From Streptomyces griseocarneus (GTDB lineage: Bacteria > Actinomycetota > Actinomycetes > Streptomycetales > Streptomycetaceae), in the NCBI RefSeq assembly GCF_014655595.1, contig NZ_BNBL01000003.1, forward strand, positions 458,958-522,957: a stretch of 64,000 bases of DNA, in the 5' to 3' direction. The translations under genes and the position numbers were made by a program. Of this stretch, positions 25,809 to 34,193 are shown piece by piece; the stretch's first letter is position 1, and each line of letters starts with the position of its first letter. Below the pieces are notes generated by a model that saw only the letters and a list, made by a program, of their open reading frames with translations, made no database searches and had not been told where the DNA came from.

Positions 25809-26813
25809 ATGCGCCGCTACGGCAAGCACACCGACGAGGACGACGTCCGCGTCCGCCCCAACCGCAAGGGCAACCGCCCCCGTACCAACATCCGGCCCAA
25901 GCACGAGGATGCCTCCGAGGGCTTCGTCCTGACCGTGGACCGCGGCCGGCTGCACGTCCTCATCGAGGGCCGCACCGTCGTGGCGATGAAGGCCCGCGAG
26001 CTGGGCCGCAAGAGCGCCGTGGTGGGCGACCGGGTCTCGGTCGTCGGCGACCTCAGCGGCGCCAAGGACACCCTCGCCCGCATCGTCCGCGTCGAGGAGC
26101 GCAGCTCGGTGCTGCGCCGCACCGCCGACGACGACGATCCCTACGAGCGCGTGGTCGTCGCCAACGCCGACCAGCTGGCGATCGTCACCGCCCTCGCCGA
26201 CCCCGAGCCCCGTCCCCGGCTGATCGACCGCTGTCTGGTCGCGGCGTACGACGCGGGCCTCGAGCCGCTGCTGGTGCTGACGAAGTCGGACCTGGCGTCG
26301 GCGGAGACGCTGATGGAGTCCTACGGGGCCCTGGGCATCAACTACGTGGTGACCAGCCGCGAGGAGCTGGCCGACGGGGACGCCGCGCACCGGGTCCGCG
26401 AGAAGCTGGAGGGGCGGATCACCGCCTTCGTCGGGCACTCCGGCGTCGGCAAGACCACGCTCGTCAACGCGCTGGTGGAACGTCAGCGGGCGACCGGCCA
26501 CGTCAACGCGGTCACCGGCCGGGGCCGGCACACCACCACGTCCGCGCTGGCCCTGCCGCTGCCGGACGGCACGGGCTGGGTCATCGACACCCCGGGCGTA
26601 CGGTCGTTCGGCCTGCACCACGTGGACCCCTCGCGCGTCATCCACGCCTTCCCCGACCTCGAGCCCGGCACCGAGGGCTGCCCGCGCGCGTGCAGCCACG
26701 ACGAGCAGGACTGCGCGCTCGACCAGTGGGTCGCCGACGGCCACGCCGACCCGCAGCGGCTGTACTCGCTGCGCCGGCTGCTCGCGACGAGGGAGCGGCG
26801 CGAAGGCGACTGA
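25809..26813 (+). CDS. rsgA: Ribosome small-subunit-dependent GTPase RsgA
   Basis: Circularly permuted GTPase for late 30S maturation, 334 aa. An OB-fold segment (about 40-110) precedes the permuted motifs G4 LTKSDL, then G1 GHSGVGKTTL and G3 DTPGV, and a zinc site CPRACSHDEQDC. The N-terminus is basic (MRRYGKHTDEDDVRVRPNRKG), fitting rRNA contact. The ATG at 25809 follows GGAAG. Second gene after aroA. Confidence 0.96.
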   Translation: MRRYGKHTDEDDVRVRPNRKGNRPRTNIRPKHEDASEGFVLTVDRGRLHVLIEGRTVVAMKARELGRKSAVVGDRVSVVGDLSGAKDTLARIVRVEERSSVLRRTADDDDPYERVVVANADQLAIVTALADPEPRPRLIDRCLVAAYDAGLEPLLVLTKSDLASAETLMESYGALGINYVVTSREELADGDAAHRVREKLEGRITAFVGHSGVGKTTLVNALVERQRATGHVNAVTGRGRHTTTSALALPLPDGTGWVIDTPGVRSFGLHHVDPSRVIHAFPDLEPGTEGCPRACSHDEQDCALDQWVADGHADPQRLYSLRRLLATRERREGD

Positions 26814-26901
26814 TCGCCTACGTTTGCGAATGGCCGCGGGCGGCAAGTGCATGAAGAGCGCCGAAGCCCACGGGGCGGTCCACGAAACGGGAGGCAATCT
26901 G

Positions 26902-27225
26902 ATGGCGTGGCTGCTGGTCGTGGTCGCCGGACTGTTGGAAACCGGCTTCGCCGTCTGCCTCAAGCTCTCCCACGGCTTCACCCGGCTGTGGCCCACGATC
27001 GCCTTCGCCTGCTTCGCGCTGGGCAGCTTCGGCCTGTTGACGCTCGCCCTGCGCAAGCTCGACGTGGGCCCGGCCTACGCGGTGTGGACGGGCATCGGCG
27101 CGGCCGGGACCGCGATCTACGGCATGGTCTTCCTGGGCGACCTGGTCTCCACGCTCAAGATCGTCTCGATCACGTTCGTGATCGTCGGCGTCATCGGGCT
27201 GCAGCTGTCGGGATCGGCGCACTAG
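26902..27225 (+). CDS. SMR transporter, Gdx/SugE guanidinium-exporter type
   Basis: 107 aa, four membrane helices. The conserved SMR Glu is at residue 13 (AGLLETGFAV), and the flanking pattern LKLSHGFTRLWPT with AYAVWTGIGAAGTAIYG follows SugE/Gdx, which exports guanidinium, rather than EmrE/QacE. ATG at 26902 with GGGAGG seven bases upstream. Only 88 bp follow rsgA; no clear guanidine riboswitch was found there. A single SMR gene implies a homodimer in dual topology. A TetR gene is convergent to it. Confidence 0.9.
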   Translation: MAWLLVVVAGLLETGFAVCLKLSHGFTRLWPTIAFACFALGSFGLLTLALRKLDVGPAYAVWTGIGAAGTAIYGMVFLGDLVSTLKIVSITFVIVGVIGLQLSGSAH

Positions 27226-27260
27226 GCCGGCGCACCGGCCCCGGGACGCGCCGGCCTTTC
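27225..27260. terminator. Terminator between SMR and TetR genes
   Basis: Stem GGCCGGCGC (27225-27233) with GCGCCGGCC (27248-27256) then TTTC, between convergent genes. Confidence 0.8.
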
Positions 27261-27272
27261 GGTGCGCCCACC

Positions 27273-27914
27273 TCAGGCGACGGGGCCGCCCAGCAGGATC
27301 CGTACGAGCCGGGCGACCTCGCCCGCCGCCTCCTCGTCCGAGCCGGCCGGGGCGACGACGTACGACAGCGTCAGCCGCACCGCCGCCTCACAGGCCCGCC
27401 GCACGCCCTCCGGACCGGGCTCCGCGTCCTGGGGGGCGCCGAGCGCGCCGAGCGCCCCGGCCGCGCTGTCGCGGATCCGTTCCGCCAGCGCGACGGGTGA
27501 GGGCGTGCCACGGGCCGGCCGCACGCCGAACGGGGTGCGGGGGGCCGGCAGGGGCGGGGCGGCGGCGGGCGGCAGGCGGTCGCCCCGGCAGCCGGTCAGG
27601 GCGGCGCGGACGAGCGGGTTCGCCCGGGCCGTGCGCAGCGTCCAGACGGCGGCCGCGGCGCAGCAGTCCCCGGCGTCGGCCCCGCCGCGGGCGGCGGTGT
27701 CGGCGAGGGAACGTTCCACCCCGGCCAGGAAGGCCTCCGACTCGCGGCGCACGAGGGCGCGGGCGAGTCCGTCCTTGCTGCCGAATTCGTTGTAGAGGGT
27801 CTGCCGGGACACCCCGGCGGCGGCTGCGACGTCGACCATCCGGACCCCGTTCCAGGGCCGGGCGCCGAGCGCCGTGAACGCCGCGTCCAGCAAGAGCTCT
27901 CGTGCCGCGGGCAT
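27273..27914 (-). CDS. TetR-family transcriptional regulator
   Basis: 213 aa. N-terminal helix-turn-helix (VRMVDVAAAAGVSRQTLYNEFGSKDGL, about 27-53) and a poorly conserved ligand domain with a loop rich in Pro/Ala. The ATG at 27914 follows GGGGAGG; upstream codons to 28052 overlap the hisN start and are not supported. Divergent from hisN. A minus-strand TTGACA (27991-27986), the 5' half of an imperfect TTGAC/GTCAA inverted repeat (27967-27991), may be its promoter and operator. Target genes unknown. Confidence 0.88.
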   Translation of the reverse strand: MPAARELLLDAAFTALGARPWNGVRMVDVAAAAGVSRQTLYNEFGSKDGLARALVRRESEAFLAGVERSLADTAARGGADAGDCCAAAAVWTLRTARANPLVRAALTGCRGDRLPPAAAPPLPAPRTPFGVRPARGTPSPVALAERIRDSAAGALGALGAPQDAEPGPEGVRRACEAAVRLTLSYVVAPAGSDEEAAGEVARLVRILLGGPVA

Positions 27915-28050
27915 CGTCGCCTCCCCGGCCGGACGGCCGCACGAAGGTTGGGGGCCAGGCACAGGATTGACGCGCCGCCAGACGGTGTCAAGAGTCCCGG
28001 CAGGTCGCGCCGCGCGTGACCTGGCGTTGGCCAGGGGTAATGTGCGGAGC

Positions 28051-28845
28051 ATGTCGGACTACCACGATGATCTGCGCTTGGCCCACGTCCTGGCGGACGC
28101 CGCCGACGCGACCACCATGGACCGGTTCAAGGCCCTCGACCTGAAGGTCGAGACCAAACCGGACATGACTCCGGTGAGCGAGGCGGACAAGGCCGCCGAG
28201 GAGCTGATCCGGGGTCACCTCCATCGCGCCCGGCCGCGCGACGCCGTGCTGGGCGAGGAGTTCGGCAGCGAGGGCATGGGGCCGCGCCGCTGGGTCATCG
28301 ACCCGATCGACGGCACCAAGAACTACGTCCGCGGGGTGCCCGTGTGGGCCACCCTGATCTCCTTGATGGTGCAGGGCGAGGGCGGCTTCCACCCGGTCGT
28401 GGGGGTGGTGTCGGCGCCGGCGCTGGGCCGCCGGTGGTGGGCGGCGAAGGACTCGGGCGCCTACACCGGCCGGAGCCTGCTGTCGGCCACGCGGCTGCAG
28501 GCCTCGCAGGTGGGCCGGATCGAGGACGCGTCGTTCGCGTACTCCTCGCTGTCCGGCTGGGAGGAGCGCGGCATGCTGCCGGGCTTCCTGGACCTGACCC
28601 GGGACTGCTGGCGGACGCGCGGCTACGGCGACTTCTGGCCGTACATGATGGTCGCGGAGGGCTCGGTGGACATCTGCGCCGAGCCGGAGCTGTCGCTGTG
28701 GGACATGGCGGCGAACGCCGTCATCGTGGAGGAGGCCGGCGGCCGCTTCACCGGCCTCGACGGGATTCCGGGGCCGCACAGCGGCAACGCCGCCGCGTCC
28801 AACGGGCTGCTGCACGACGAACTGCTCGGCTATCTGCGGACGTAA
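28051..28845 (+). CDS. hisN: Histidinol-phosphate phosphatase (inositol monophosphatase family)
   Basis: Dephosphorylates L-histidinol phosphate, the penultimate step of histidine synthesis. 264 aa, IMPase superfamily, with LGEEFG (metal Glu), WVIDPIDGTKNYVRG (metal-binding DPIDGT) and LSLWDMAANAVIVEEAGG. The orthologue in S. coelicolor at this place in the gene order (recalled as SCO5208) has been shown to have this activity. ATG at 28051 with GGAG just upstream. Confidence 0.92.
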   Translation: MSDYHDDLRLAHVLADAADATTMDRFKALDLKVETKPDMTPVSEADKAAEELIRGHLHRARPRDAVLGEEFGSEGMGPRRWVIDPIDGTKNYVRGVPVWATLISLMVQGEGGFHPVVGVVSAPALGRRWWAAKDSGAYTGRSLLSATRLQASQVGRIEDASFAYSSLSGWEERGMLPGFLDLTRDCWRTRGYGDFWPYMMVAEGSVDICAEPELSLWDMAANAVIVEEAGGRFTGLDGIPGPHSGNAAASNGLLHDELLGYLRT

Positions 28846-29040
28846 CGGCTTCAAACCCACAAGGCAGTCGTAAAAATTAGGCAAAATATCATGCCTCGCG
28901 GACCTTGTCGGCCCACGCGACGGCGTGCCACTCTGGCACTCCCGACGCTTGTGAACTTGTGAACTCCGGCCGGAAGTCGACGGCCTCCGGTTCAGCGTTC
29001 CGGGACCGACCCGCAGTCCATGAAGGAGGTGGCGCAAGCC

Positions 29041-29478
29041 ATGCTCGTCCGCGACGCCATGAGCACGGTGGTCCTCACCATCGGCCCGGCACACACCCTC
29101 CGGCAGGCAGCGCGGCTGATGTCCGCGCGCGGCATCGGTGCGGCGGTCGTCCTCGACCCCGAGGCCGGCGGCCTCGGCATCCTCACCGAGCGCGACATAC
29201 TCAACGCGGTCGGGGCGGGCCAGGACCCCGACCGCGAGACCGCCCACGGGCACACCACCACCGACGTCGTCTTCGCGGCCCCCGAGTGGACCCTGGAGGA
29301 GGCGGCCGCGGCCATGTCGCGCGGCGAGTTCCGGCACCTGATCGTCCTCGAGGGCCACGAGGCCGTCGGCGTGGTGTCGGTGCGCGACATCATCCGCTGC
29401 TGGCTGCGCGGCGCGCGACGGGACCAGGAGCGGGACCAGGAGCGGCAACGCGAACGGGCCGACGCGCTGGCCGGGTGA
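29041..29478 (+). CDS. CBS-domain pair protein
   Basis: 145 aa made of two CBS domains: LVRDAMSTVVLTIGP to TERDILNAVG, and TTTDVVFAAPEWTLEEA to VVSVRDIIRCWL. CBS pairs bind adenine nucleotides and serve as energy sensors. The C-terminus is a charged helix (RRDQERDQERQRERAD). The ATG at 29041 is favoured, with AAGGAGG about eleven bases upstream; an ATG at 29020 overlaps that ribosome site. The 195-bp upstream region has an AT-rich patch near 28870-28892, probably the promoter. Confidence 0.87.
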   Translation: MLVRDAMSTVVLTIGPAHTLRQAARLMSARGIGAAVVLDPEAGGLGILTERDILNAVGAGQDPDRETAHGHTTTDVVFAAPEWTLEEAAAAMSRGEFRHLIVLEGHEAVGVVSVRDIIRCWLRGARRDQERDQERQRERADALAG

Positions 29479-29516
29479 GGCCGTTCGCGCGCCGGCCGTC
29501 CGGGCGTGAGGGAAGG

Positions 29517-29558
29517 CCGGAGAGGCCGGAGCCCTTTGGCGTCCGGCCTCTCCGGTTT
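29517..29558. terminator. Bidirectional terminator between CBS and catalase genes
   Basis: A 14-bp stem CCGGAGAGGCCGGA with TCCGGCCTCTCCGG, then TTT on the plus strand, between convergent genes. Confidence 0.87.
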
Positions 29559-29583
29559 GTACGGCAAGCGTCCAGTTGGCCTA

Positions 29584-31062
29584 TCAGCCGCGCAGGGCCT
29601 GGACCGCGGCTTCGAGCCGCTTGCCGTAGTCGGTGTCCGCTTGGCGGAAGTTGTTGACCGCCCGCTCGACGATGTCGTCGCGCGAGACCTTGGCGATGAA
29701 GCCCGCCAGGTTGGCGATCAGGCGCTCCCTCTCCTCCTCCGACATCAGCCGGTAGAGGTTGCCCGCCTGGACGAAGTCGTTGTCCTCGGCGTGCGAAGGA
29801 GCCTCGGTGTTGCCCGTCGCCCCGGTGACCGCGAGCGGCTGCCACAGCGGGCGGCCGGTCTCGACGGGCCCGCCGAAGCTGTTGGGCTCGTAGTTCTTGG
29901 AGCGGCCGTGGCGGCCGTCGTAGGCGTAGCCGTCGCGGCTGTTGGTGCGGGCCACGGTGGCGTGCGGGCGGTTCACCGGCAGGTGGTCGGCGTTGATGCC
30001 GACGCGGTAGCGGTGGGCGTCGCCGTAGGCGAAGAGCCGGCCCTGCAGCATCTTGTCGGGGGACGGGCCGATGCCCGGCACGAAGTGCGCCGGCGAGAAG
30101 ATCGACTGCTCGACCTCGGCGAAGACGTTGTCGGGGTTGCGGTTGAGCTCCAGCTTGCCGATCTCGATCGGCGGGTAGTCCTCGTGCGGCCACACCTTGG
30201 TGAGGTCGAACGGGTTGAAGCGGTAGTTCGCCGCCTCGTCCGCCGGCATGATCTGCACCTGCACGGTCCAGGTCGGGAAGTCACCGCGCTCGATGGCCTC
30301 GCGCAGGTCGCGGTGGTGGCTGTCGGGGTCCATGCCGGAGACCCGCACGGCCTCGTCGGTGGTGAGGTTCTTGATGCCCTGGTCGGTCTTGAAGTGGTAC
30401 TTGACCCAGAAGACCTCGCCGGCCTCGTTGCTCCACTGGTAGGTGTGGGAGCCGTAGCCGTTCATGTGGCGGTACGAGGCGGGGATGCCGCGGTCGCCGA
30501 ACAGCCAGGTCACCTGGTGGGTGGACTCGGGCGACAGGCCCCAGAAGTCCCAGACGTTGTCCGCCTCCTGCGAGCCGGTGTACGGGTCGCGCTTCTGGGT
30601 GTGGATGAAGTCGGGGAACTTGATGGCGTCCTTGATGAAGAACACCGGGGTGTTGTTGCCGACGAGGTCGTAGTTGCCCTCTTCGGTGTAGAACTTCAGC
30701 GCGAAGCCGCGGGGGTCGCGGACCGCGTCGGCGGAGCCGAGGTTCCCGGCGACGGTGGAGAAGCGCAGGAACGTTTCGGTCTGCTTGCCGACCTGGGAGA
30801 GGAACGCCGCCCGGGTCCAGCGGCTGACATCGGCGGTCACCGTGAAGGTGCCGTAGGCGCCCGCACCGCGGGCGTGCACGACGCGCTCCGGGATCCGCTC
30901 GCGGTTGAAGTGCGCGAGCTTCTCCAGCAGCAGCTGGTCCTGCACCAGGACCGGACCGCCGAGCCCGGCCGTCTCGCTGTTCTGGTTGTCCGCGACCGGA
31001 GCTCCGGACTCCGTGGTCAGCGGGCCCGTCGTGGTTGCCGCCTCGCCGTTCGCCGTGGTCAC
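29584..31062 (-). CDS. Monofunctional heme catalase
   Basis: Disproportionates hydrogen peroxide. 492 aa, the small-subunit catalase length. Catalytic His in [12 protein letters not shown], Asn in [10 protein letters not shown], heme-ligand Tyr in [14 protein letters not shown]. The distal signature [15 protein letters not shown] is present. Its promoter region is shared with a divergent Fur-family (CatR/PerR-like) gene, so peroxide induction through that repressor is likely. Confidence 0.96.
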   Translation of the reverse strand: MTTANGEAATTTGPLTTESGAPVADNQNSETAGLGGPVLVQDQLLLEKLAHFNRERIPERVVHARGAGAYGTFTVTADVSRWTRAAFLSQVGKQTETFLRFSTVAGNLGSADAVRDPRGFALKFYTEEGNYDLVGNNTPVFFIKDAIKFPDFIHTQKRDPYTGSQEADNVWDFWGLSPESTHQVTWLFGDRGIPASYRHMNGYGSHTYQWSNEAGEVFWVKYHFKTDQGIKNLTTDEAVRVSGMDPDSHHRDLREAIERGDFPTWTVQVQIMPADEAANYRFNPFDLTKVWPHEDYPPIEIGKLELNRNPDNVFAEVEQSIFSPAHFVPGIGPSPDKMLQGRLFAYGDAHRYRVGINADHLPVNRPHATVARTNSRDGYAYDGRHGRSKNYEPNSFGGPVETGRPLWQPLAVTGATGNTEAPSHAEDNDFVQAGNLYRLMSEEERERLIANLAGFIAKVSRDDIVERAVNNFRQADTDYGKRLEAAVQALRG

Positions 31063-31233
31063 GTGCGCCTCCGTCGTCAGATGTCTGTGCCAGGCCCAAG
31101 CCCCTGGCCTCGACCGAGATCGATCCTACATTGGACTCTGTCTAAGTCAAGATGCGAACCATAGAAATACGCATTCCATGGGTGGACAGGGCCCGCTGCT
31201 ACGCTGGTCCTATCTGACTGATAGGTGAATGGC
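31063..31233. promoter_or_regulatory. Divergent catalase/catR control region with inverted repeats
   Basis: It contains a perfect 17-bp inverted repeat CCTATC-tgact-GATAGG at 31209-31225, just ahead of the catR start, and an imperfect repeat TTGGACT/AAGTCAA near 31131-31150. Both are candidate operators for the Fur-family regulator, by position rather than by a matched consensus. Confidence 0.55.
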
Positions 31234-31650
31234 ATGAGTGACCTGCTGGAACGACTCCGGGGACGCGGCTGGCGGCTGACCGCGCAGCGACGCGTCGTCG
31301 CCGAAGTGCTCGACGGGGACCACGTGCACTACACCGCCGACGAAGTCCACGCCAAGGCGGCCGACCTGCTGCCGGAGATCTCGCGCGCGACGGTGTACAA
31401 CACGCTGGGCGAGCTCGTCTCGCTGGGCGAGGTCCTCGAGGTGTGCACGGACGGCCGCGCCAAGCGCTACGACCCCAACGCGCACCACGCCCATCAGCAC
31501 CTGGTGTGCTCCCGCTGCGGGACCATCCGCGACGTCCACCCCGCCGGCGACCTGGTGGCCAACCTCCCGGCCGAGGAGCGCTTCGGCTTCCAGGTGTCCG
31601 CGGTCGACGTGACCTTCCGGGGGATCTGCCCCGACTGCGCCGCCGCGTGA
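31234..31650 (+). CDS. catR: Fur-family peroxide regulator, CatR-like
   Basis: 138 aa. Winged-helix DNA-binding half (RLTAQRRVVAEVL, SRATVYNTLGELVSLG) and a metal-binding half with HHAHQHLVCSRCG and CPDC, giving the two CxxC pairs of the structural zinc site. It is divergent from a catalase, and its place in the gene order fits S. coelicolor CatR (recalled as SCO5206), a peroxide-sensing repressor of catalase. A GTG at 31225 would add three residues and overlaps the palindrome; ATG 31234 is preferred. Confidence 0.85.
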   Translation: MSDLLERLRGRGWRLTAQRRVVAEVLDGDHVHYTADEVHAKAADLLPEISRATVYNTLGELVSLGEVLEVCTDGRAKRYDPNAHHAHQHLVCSRCGTIRDVHPAGDLVANLPAEERFGFQVSAVDVTFRGICPDCAAA

Positions 31651-31696
31651 GGCACGGCGCCCCGGCCCGGGGCGCGCCCGGAACCACGGGAACGAC

Positions 31697-31729
31697 GAAG
31701 ACCCGGATCCTTGGAGGATCCGGGTCTTC
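31697..31729. terminator. Terminator of tRNA-fMet copy 1 and catR
   Basis: A 14-bp perfect stem GAAGACCCGGATCC / GGATCCGGGTCTTC with a five-base loop, between catR and the minus-strand tRNA. Confidence 0.85.
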
Positions 31730-31736
31730 GTGTCAG

Positions 31737-31810
31737 TAGCGGGGACAGGATTTGAACCTGCGACCTCTGGGTTATGAGCCCAGCGAGCTACCGAGCTGCT
31801 CCACCCCGCG
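31737..31810 (-). tRNA. Initiator tRNA-fMet (CAT), copy 1
   Basis: 74 nt without encoded CCA. The anticodon loop CTCATAA sits on a stem with three consecutive G-C pairs (GGG/CCC), and the acceptor begins with C1 facing U72, unpaired. Both are hallmarks of bacterial initiator tRNA. T-loop GGTTCAAATCC. Identical over its length to the copy at 34078-34151. Confidence 0.95.
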
Positions 31811-31887
31811 TCGGTAGTGCCACTTTAACCCGTCCGTGACTCCCCAGGCAAATGTCGTGACATCCGGCCTTGCTCCGCGGGCCCCCG

Positions 31888-33828
31888 CTACGCCGTGAGC
31901 TCCTGCTGCAGCGCGTCGCGCAGCCGCGCGGCCCGCTCGGCGACCTCCGCCGGGCCCAGCTCGACCGCCTGCGCGCACCACAGCCGTCCCTCGGCCAGAT
32001 CGCCGCGGCGCGCCGCCAGCAGCGCCAGGCGCAGCGCGGCCCGGCCGTGCCCGGCCTCGGCGGCCCGCGCCCACCACAGCGCCGCCTCCTGCTCGCTGCC
32101 CTCGCGGGCCAGCAGCAGCCCGAGGTTGAAGGCGCCGTTGCGGCTGCCGGCCTGGGCGGCCGCGCGGTACCAGTGGGCGGCCGCGACCACGTCGCCCCGC
32201 TCGGCGACCAGCATGCCCAGGCGCACCTGGGCCCGCCGGTGGCCCTGCCGGGCGGCCCGCTCGTACCACTCCTCGCAGCCGGGGCGGCTCTCGTCGTCGC
32301 GGTCGAGCAGCGCGCCCAGCCGGAAGGCGGCCTCGGCGCTGCCGCCGCGCACGGCGACGCGCAGGTGGTGCTCGGCCGCCTCGGCGTCCTCGGCGCCGCC
32401 GTCGCGCAGCAGCGCCATCGCGACCTGCAGGGCCGCGTCCGTGTGCCCGGCGGCGGCGGCGCGCTCGTACCACTGGAAGGCCAGCTGCTCCTCGTCGCGC
32501 CCGGCGTAGAGGATGCCCAGGTTGAAGGCGGCGTCGACGCTGCCGGCCTCGGCGGCCTTGGAGAACCACGGCTCGGCGCCGGCGGAGTCGCCGCCCTGCA
32601 GCAGCAGGACGGCCAGCGCGTTGGCGGCCTCCTTGTGCCCGGCGTAGGCGGCGCGGCGGTACCACTGCTCGGCCTGGGCGGTGCGGCCCTGCTCGGCGCA
32701 GAGCAGGCCGAGGTTGTAGGCGCCGTTGATGTCGCCGGCGTCCAGGGCCGCGCGGTACCAGCGCTCGGCCTGCTGGGACTCGCCGCGGTCGGCGTGCAGG
32801 GCGCCCAGGGCGTTGGCGGCGTTGCCGTCGCCCTCCTGGGCGGCCCTCCGCCACCAGACGGCGGCGCTGTCGGTGTCCCCGGCGTCGCGCAGCAGGAAGC
32901 CGAGGGCGCAGGCGGCGCGCGGCTCGCCGTCCTTGGCGGAGGTCAGGTACCAGCGCGCGGCCTCCTGGGTCTCGCCCCGGGCCTCGAGCAGGGTGCCCAG
33001 GTGGAGGGCCGCGCGGCGGTGGCCGCGGGCCGCGGCCTGGCGGTACCACTGCTCGGCCTCGCCCGCCGGGCCGTCCTGGCGGCGGCCGTTGGCGGCCGCG
33101 GCCCGCAGCTCGCGCACCGAGGTGTCGGGGCCTCCGGAGGCCTGCCGGGCGGCGACGGGACCGAGGGCCTCGGCGAGGCCCTCGGACAGGGACGACGCCT
33201 TGGGCGCCCGGCCGTCGAGTATCCGGGCCAGGCGGTACGCGGCCTCGCGGTGGCCGCGCTCGGCGGCGCTGCGGAACCACCGCTCGGCGCCCACGTCGCT
33301 GCGGTGCTCCAGCAGGTCGGCGAGGGCGTACGCGCCGAGGGCGTGGCCGGATTCGGCGGACTGGCGCAGCCAGTACTCGGCGGCGGGCTCGTCGCCGCGC
33401 TCGCGGTGGTAGCGGCCGAGGGCGTGCGCGGCGGGGGCGGAGCCGGCCACGGCGGCGACCCGCCACCAGCTCGCGGCCTCGTCGGCGTAGCCGCGCTGGT
33501 GCAGCAGCACGCCGAGGTTGTTGGCGGCGGAGCGGTCGCCCTCGGCGGTCGCGGCGCGCAGGTGGCGCTCGGCGCCGTCGAGGTCGCCGCGGCGCAGCAG
33601 CAGCGCCCCGAGCATGCTCAGGGAGGCGGGGTCACCGGACTCGGCGGCACGGCGGCGGGCTGTCTCGAGCTCCAGGTCTGCCGCGTCGGTGGCACAGTCG
33701 GCGTCGGGGGAGCCCTCCCCCGGTCCGTACGACGACGGGTCCTGGTCGTCCTGATCGCTCCCGTCACCGGGAGCCGCTACAAGCCGACGTGTTTCCAACA
33801 GCCTCGCCTTGTCCCCCATAAGTCCCAT
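31888..33828 (-). CDS. Large Sel1/TPR-repeat protein
   Basis: 646 aa built almost wholly of about sixteen 36-residue Sel1-like helical repeats (pattern A-x-x-x-LG-x-L-x-x-x-G-D-x-x-x-A-E-x-W-Y-R-x-A-A-x-x-G). They start near residue 60 after an acidic, low-complexity N-terminus. No enzyme domain or signal peptide. Such solenoids are protein-binding scaffolds; partner unknown. The ATG at 33828 follows GGGAG. A tRNA-fMet gene lies 77 bp downstream on the same strand. Confidence 0.88.
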   Translation of the reverse strand: MGLMGDKARLLETRRLVAAPGDGSDQDDQDPSSYGPGEGSPDADCATDAADLELETARRRAAESGDPASLSMLGALLLRRGDLDGAERHLRAATAEGDRSAANNLGVLLHQRGYADEAASWWRVAAVAGSAPAAHALGRYHRERGDEPAAEYWLRQSAESGHALGAYALADLLEHRSDVGAERWFRSAAERGHREAAYRLARILDGRAPKASSLSEGLAEALGPVAARQASGGPDTSVRELRAAAANGRRQDGPAGEAEQWYRQAAARGHRRAALHLGTLLEARGETQEAARWYLTSAKDGEPRAACALGFLLRDAGDTDSAAVWWRRAAQEGDGNAANALGALHADRGESQQAERWYRAALDAGDINGAYNLGLLCAEQGRTAQAEQWYRRAAYAGHKEAANALAVLLLQGGDSAGAEPWFSKAAEAGSVDAAFNLGILYAGRDEEQLAFQWYERAAAAGHTDAALQVAMALLRDGGAEDAEAAEHHLRVAVRGGSAEAAFRLGALLDRDDESRPGCEEWYERAARQGHRRAQVRLGMLVAERGDVVAAAHWYRAAAQAGSRNGAFNLGLLLAREGSEQEAALWWARAAEAGHGRAALRLALLAARRGDLAEGRLWCAQAVELGPAEVAERAARLRDALQQELTA

Positions 33829-34036
33829 CGTCGCACTCCCGCAACCTGCGTACACCTGGAATACCGCAGCCAGTGAGGTCACTTCAGCGTTTTGTCGACT
33901 TCCCGACTTCCCGACACGGCGGTGCTCCAAACTCTAATCAAAGGCCCCGCACATAACCCGCACAGACCACGCGTGCCGGGCGGCGGACGCATGTTCTGCC
34001 GCCCCGTCGCGGGCCTCGTCGGCTCCCGGGTACACG

Positions 34037-34070
34037 ACAAGGCCCGGAGTCCGAGAACTCCGGGCCTTGT
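34037..34070. terminator. Terminator after tRNA-fMet copy 2
   Basis: Perfect stem ACAAGGCCCGGAGT with its complement around a short loop, directly 3' of the minus-strand tRNA, with CTTT on the plus side. Confidence 0.85.
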
Positions 34071-34077
34071 CTTTGAG

Positions 34078-34151
34078 TAGCGGGGACAGGATTTGAACCT
34101 GCGACCTCTGGGTTATGAGCCCAGCGAGCTACCGAGCTGCTCCACCCCGCG
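34078..34151 (-). tRNA. Initiator tRNA-fMet (CAT), copy 2
   Basis: Same 74-nt sequence as the copy at 31737-31810, with the GGG/CCC anticodon stem and mismatched first pair of initiators. It starts 42 bp after the stop of the UPF0182 gene on the same strand, so read-through cotranscription is possible. Confidence 0.95.
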
Positions 34152-34193
34152 CCGTTGTGGAACAACCGTACCACGGCGCGGGGCGGGCCCCGG

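Noticed and set aside
26814..26901. Possible mini-ykkC/guanidine riboswitch ahead of the SMR gene
   Set aside because: Only isolated ACGG and ACGA tetramers were found, without the paired stem-loops of a guanidine-II element.
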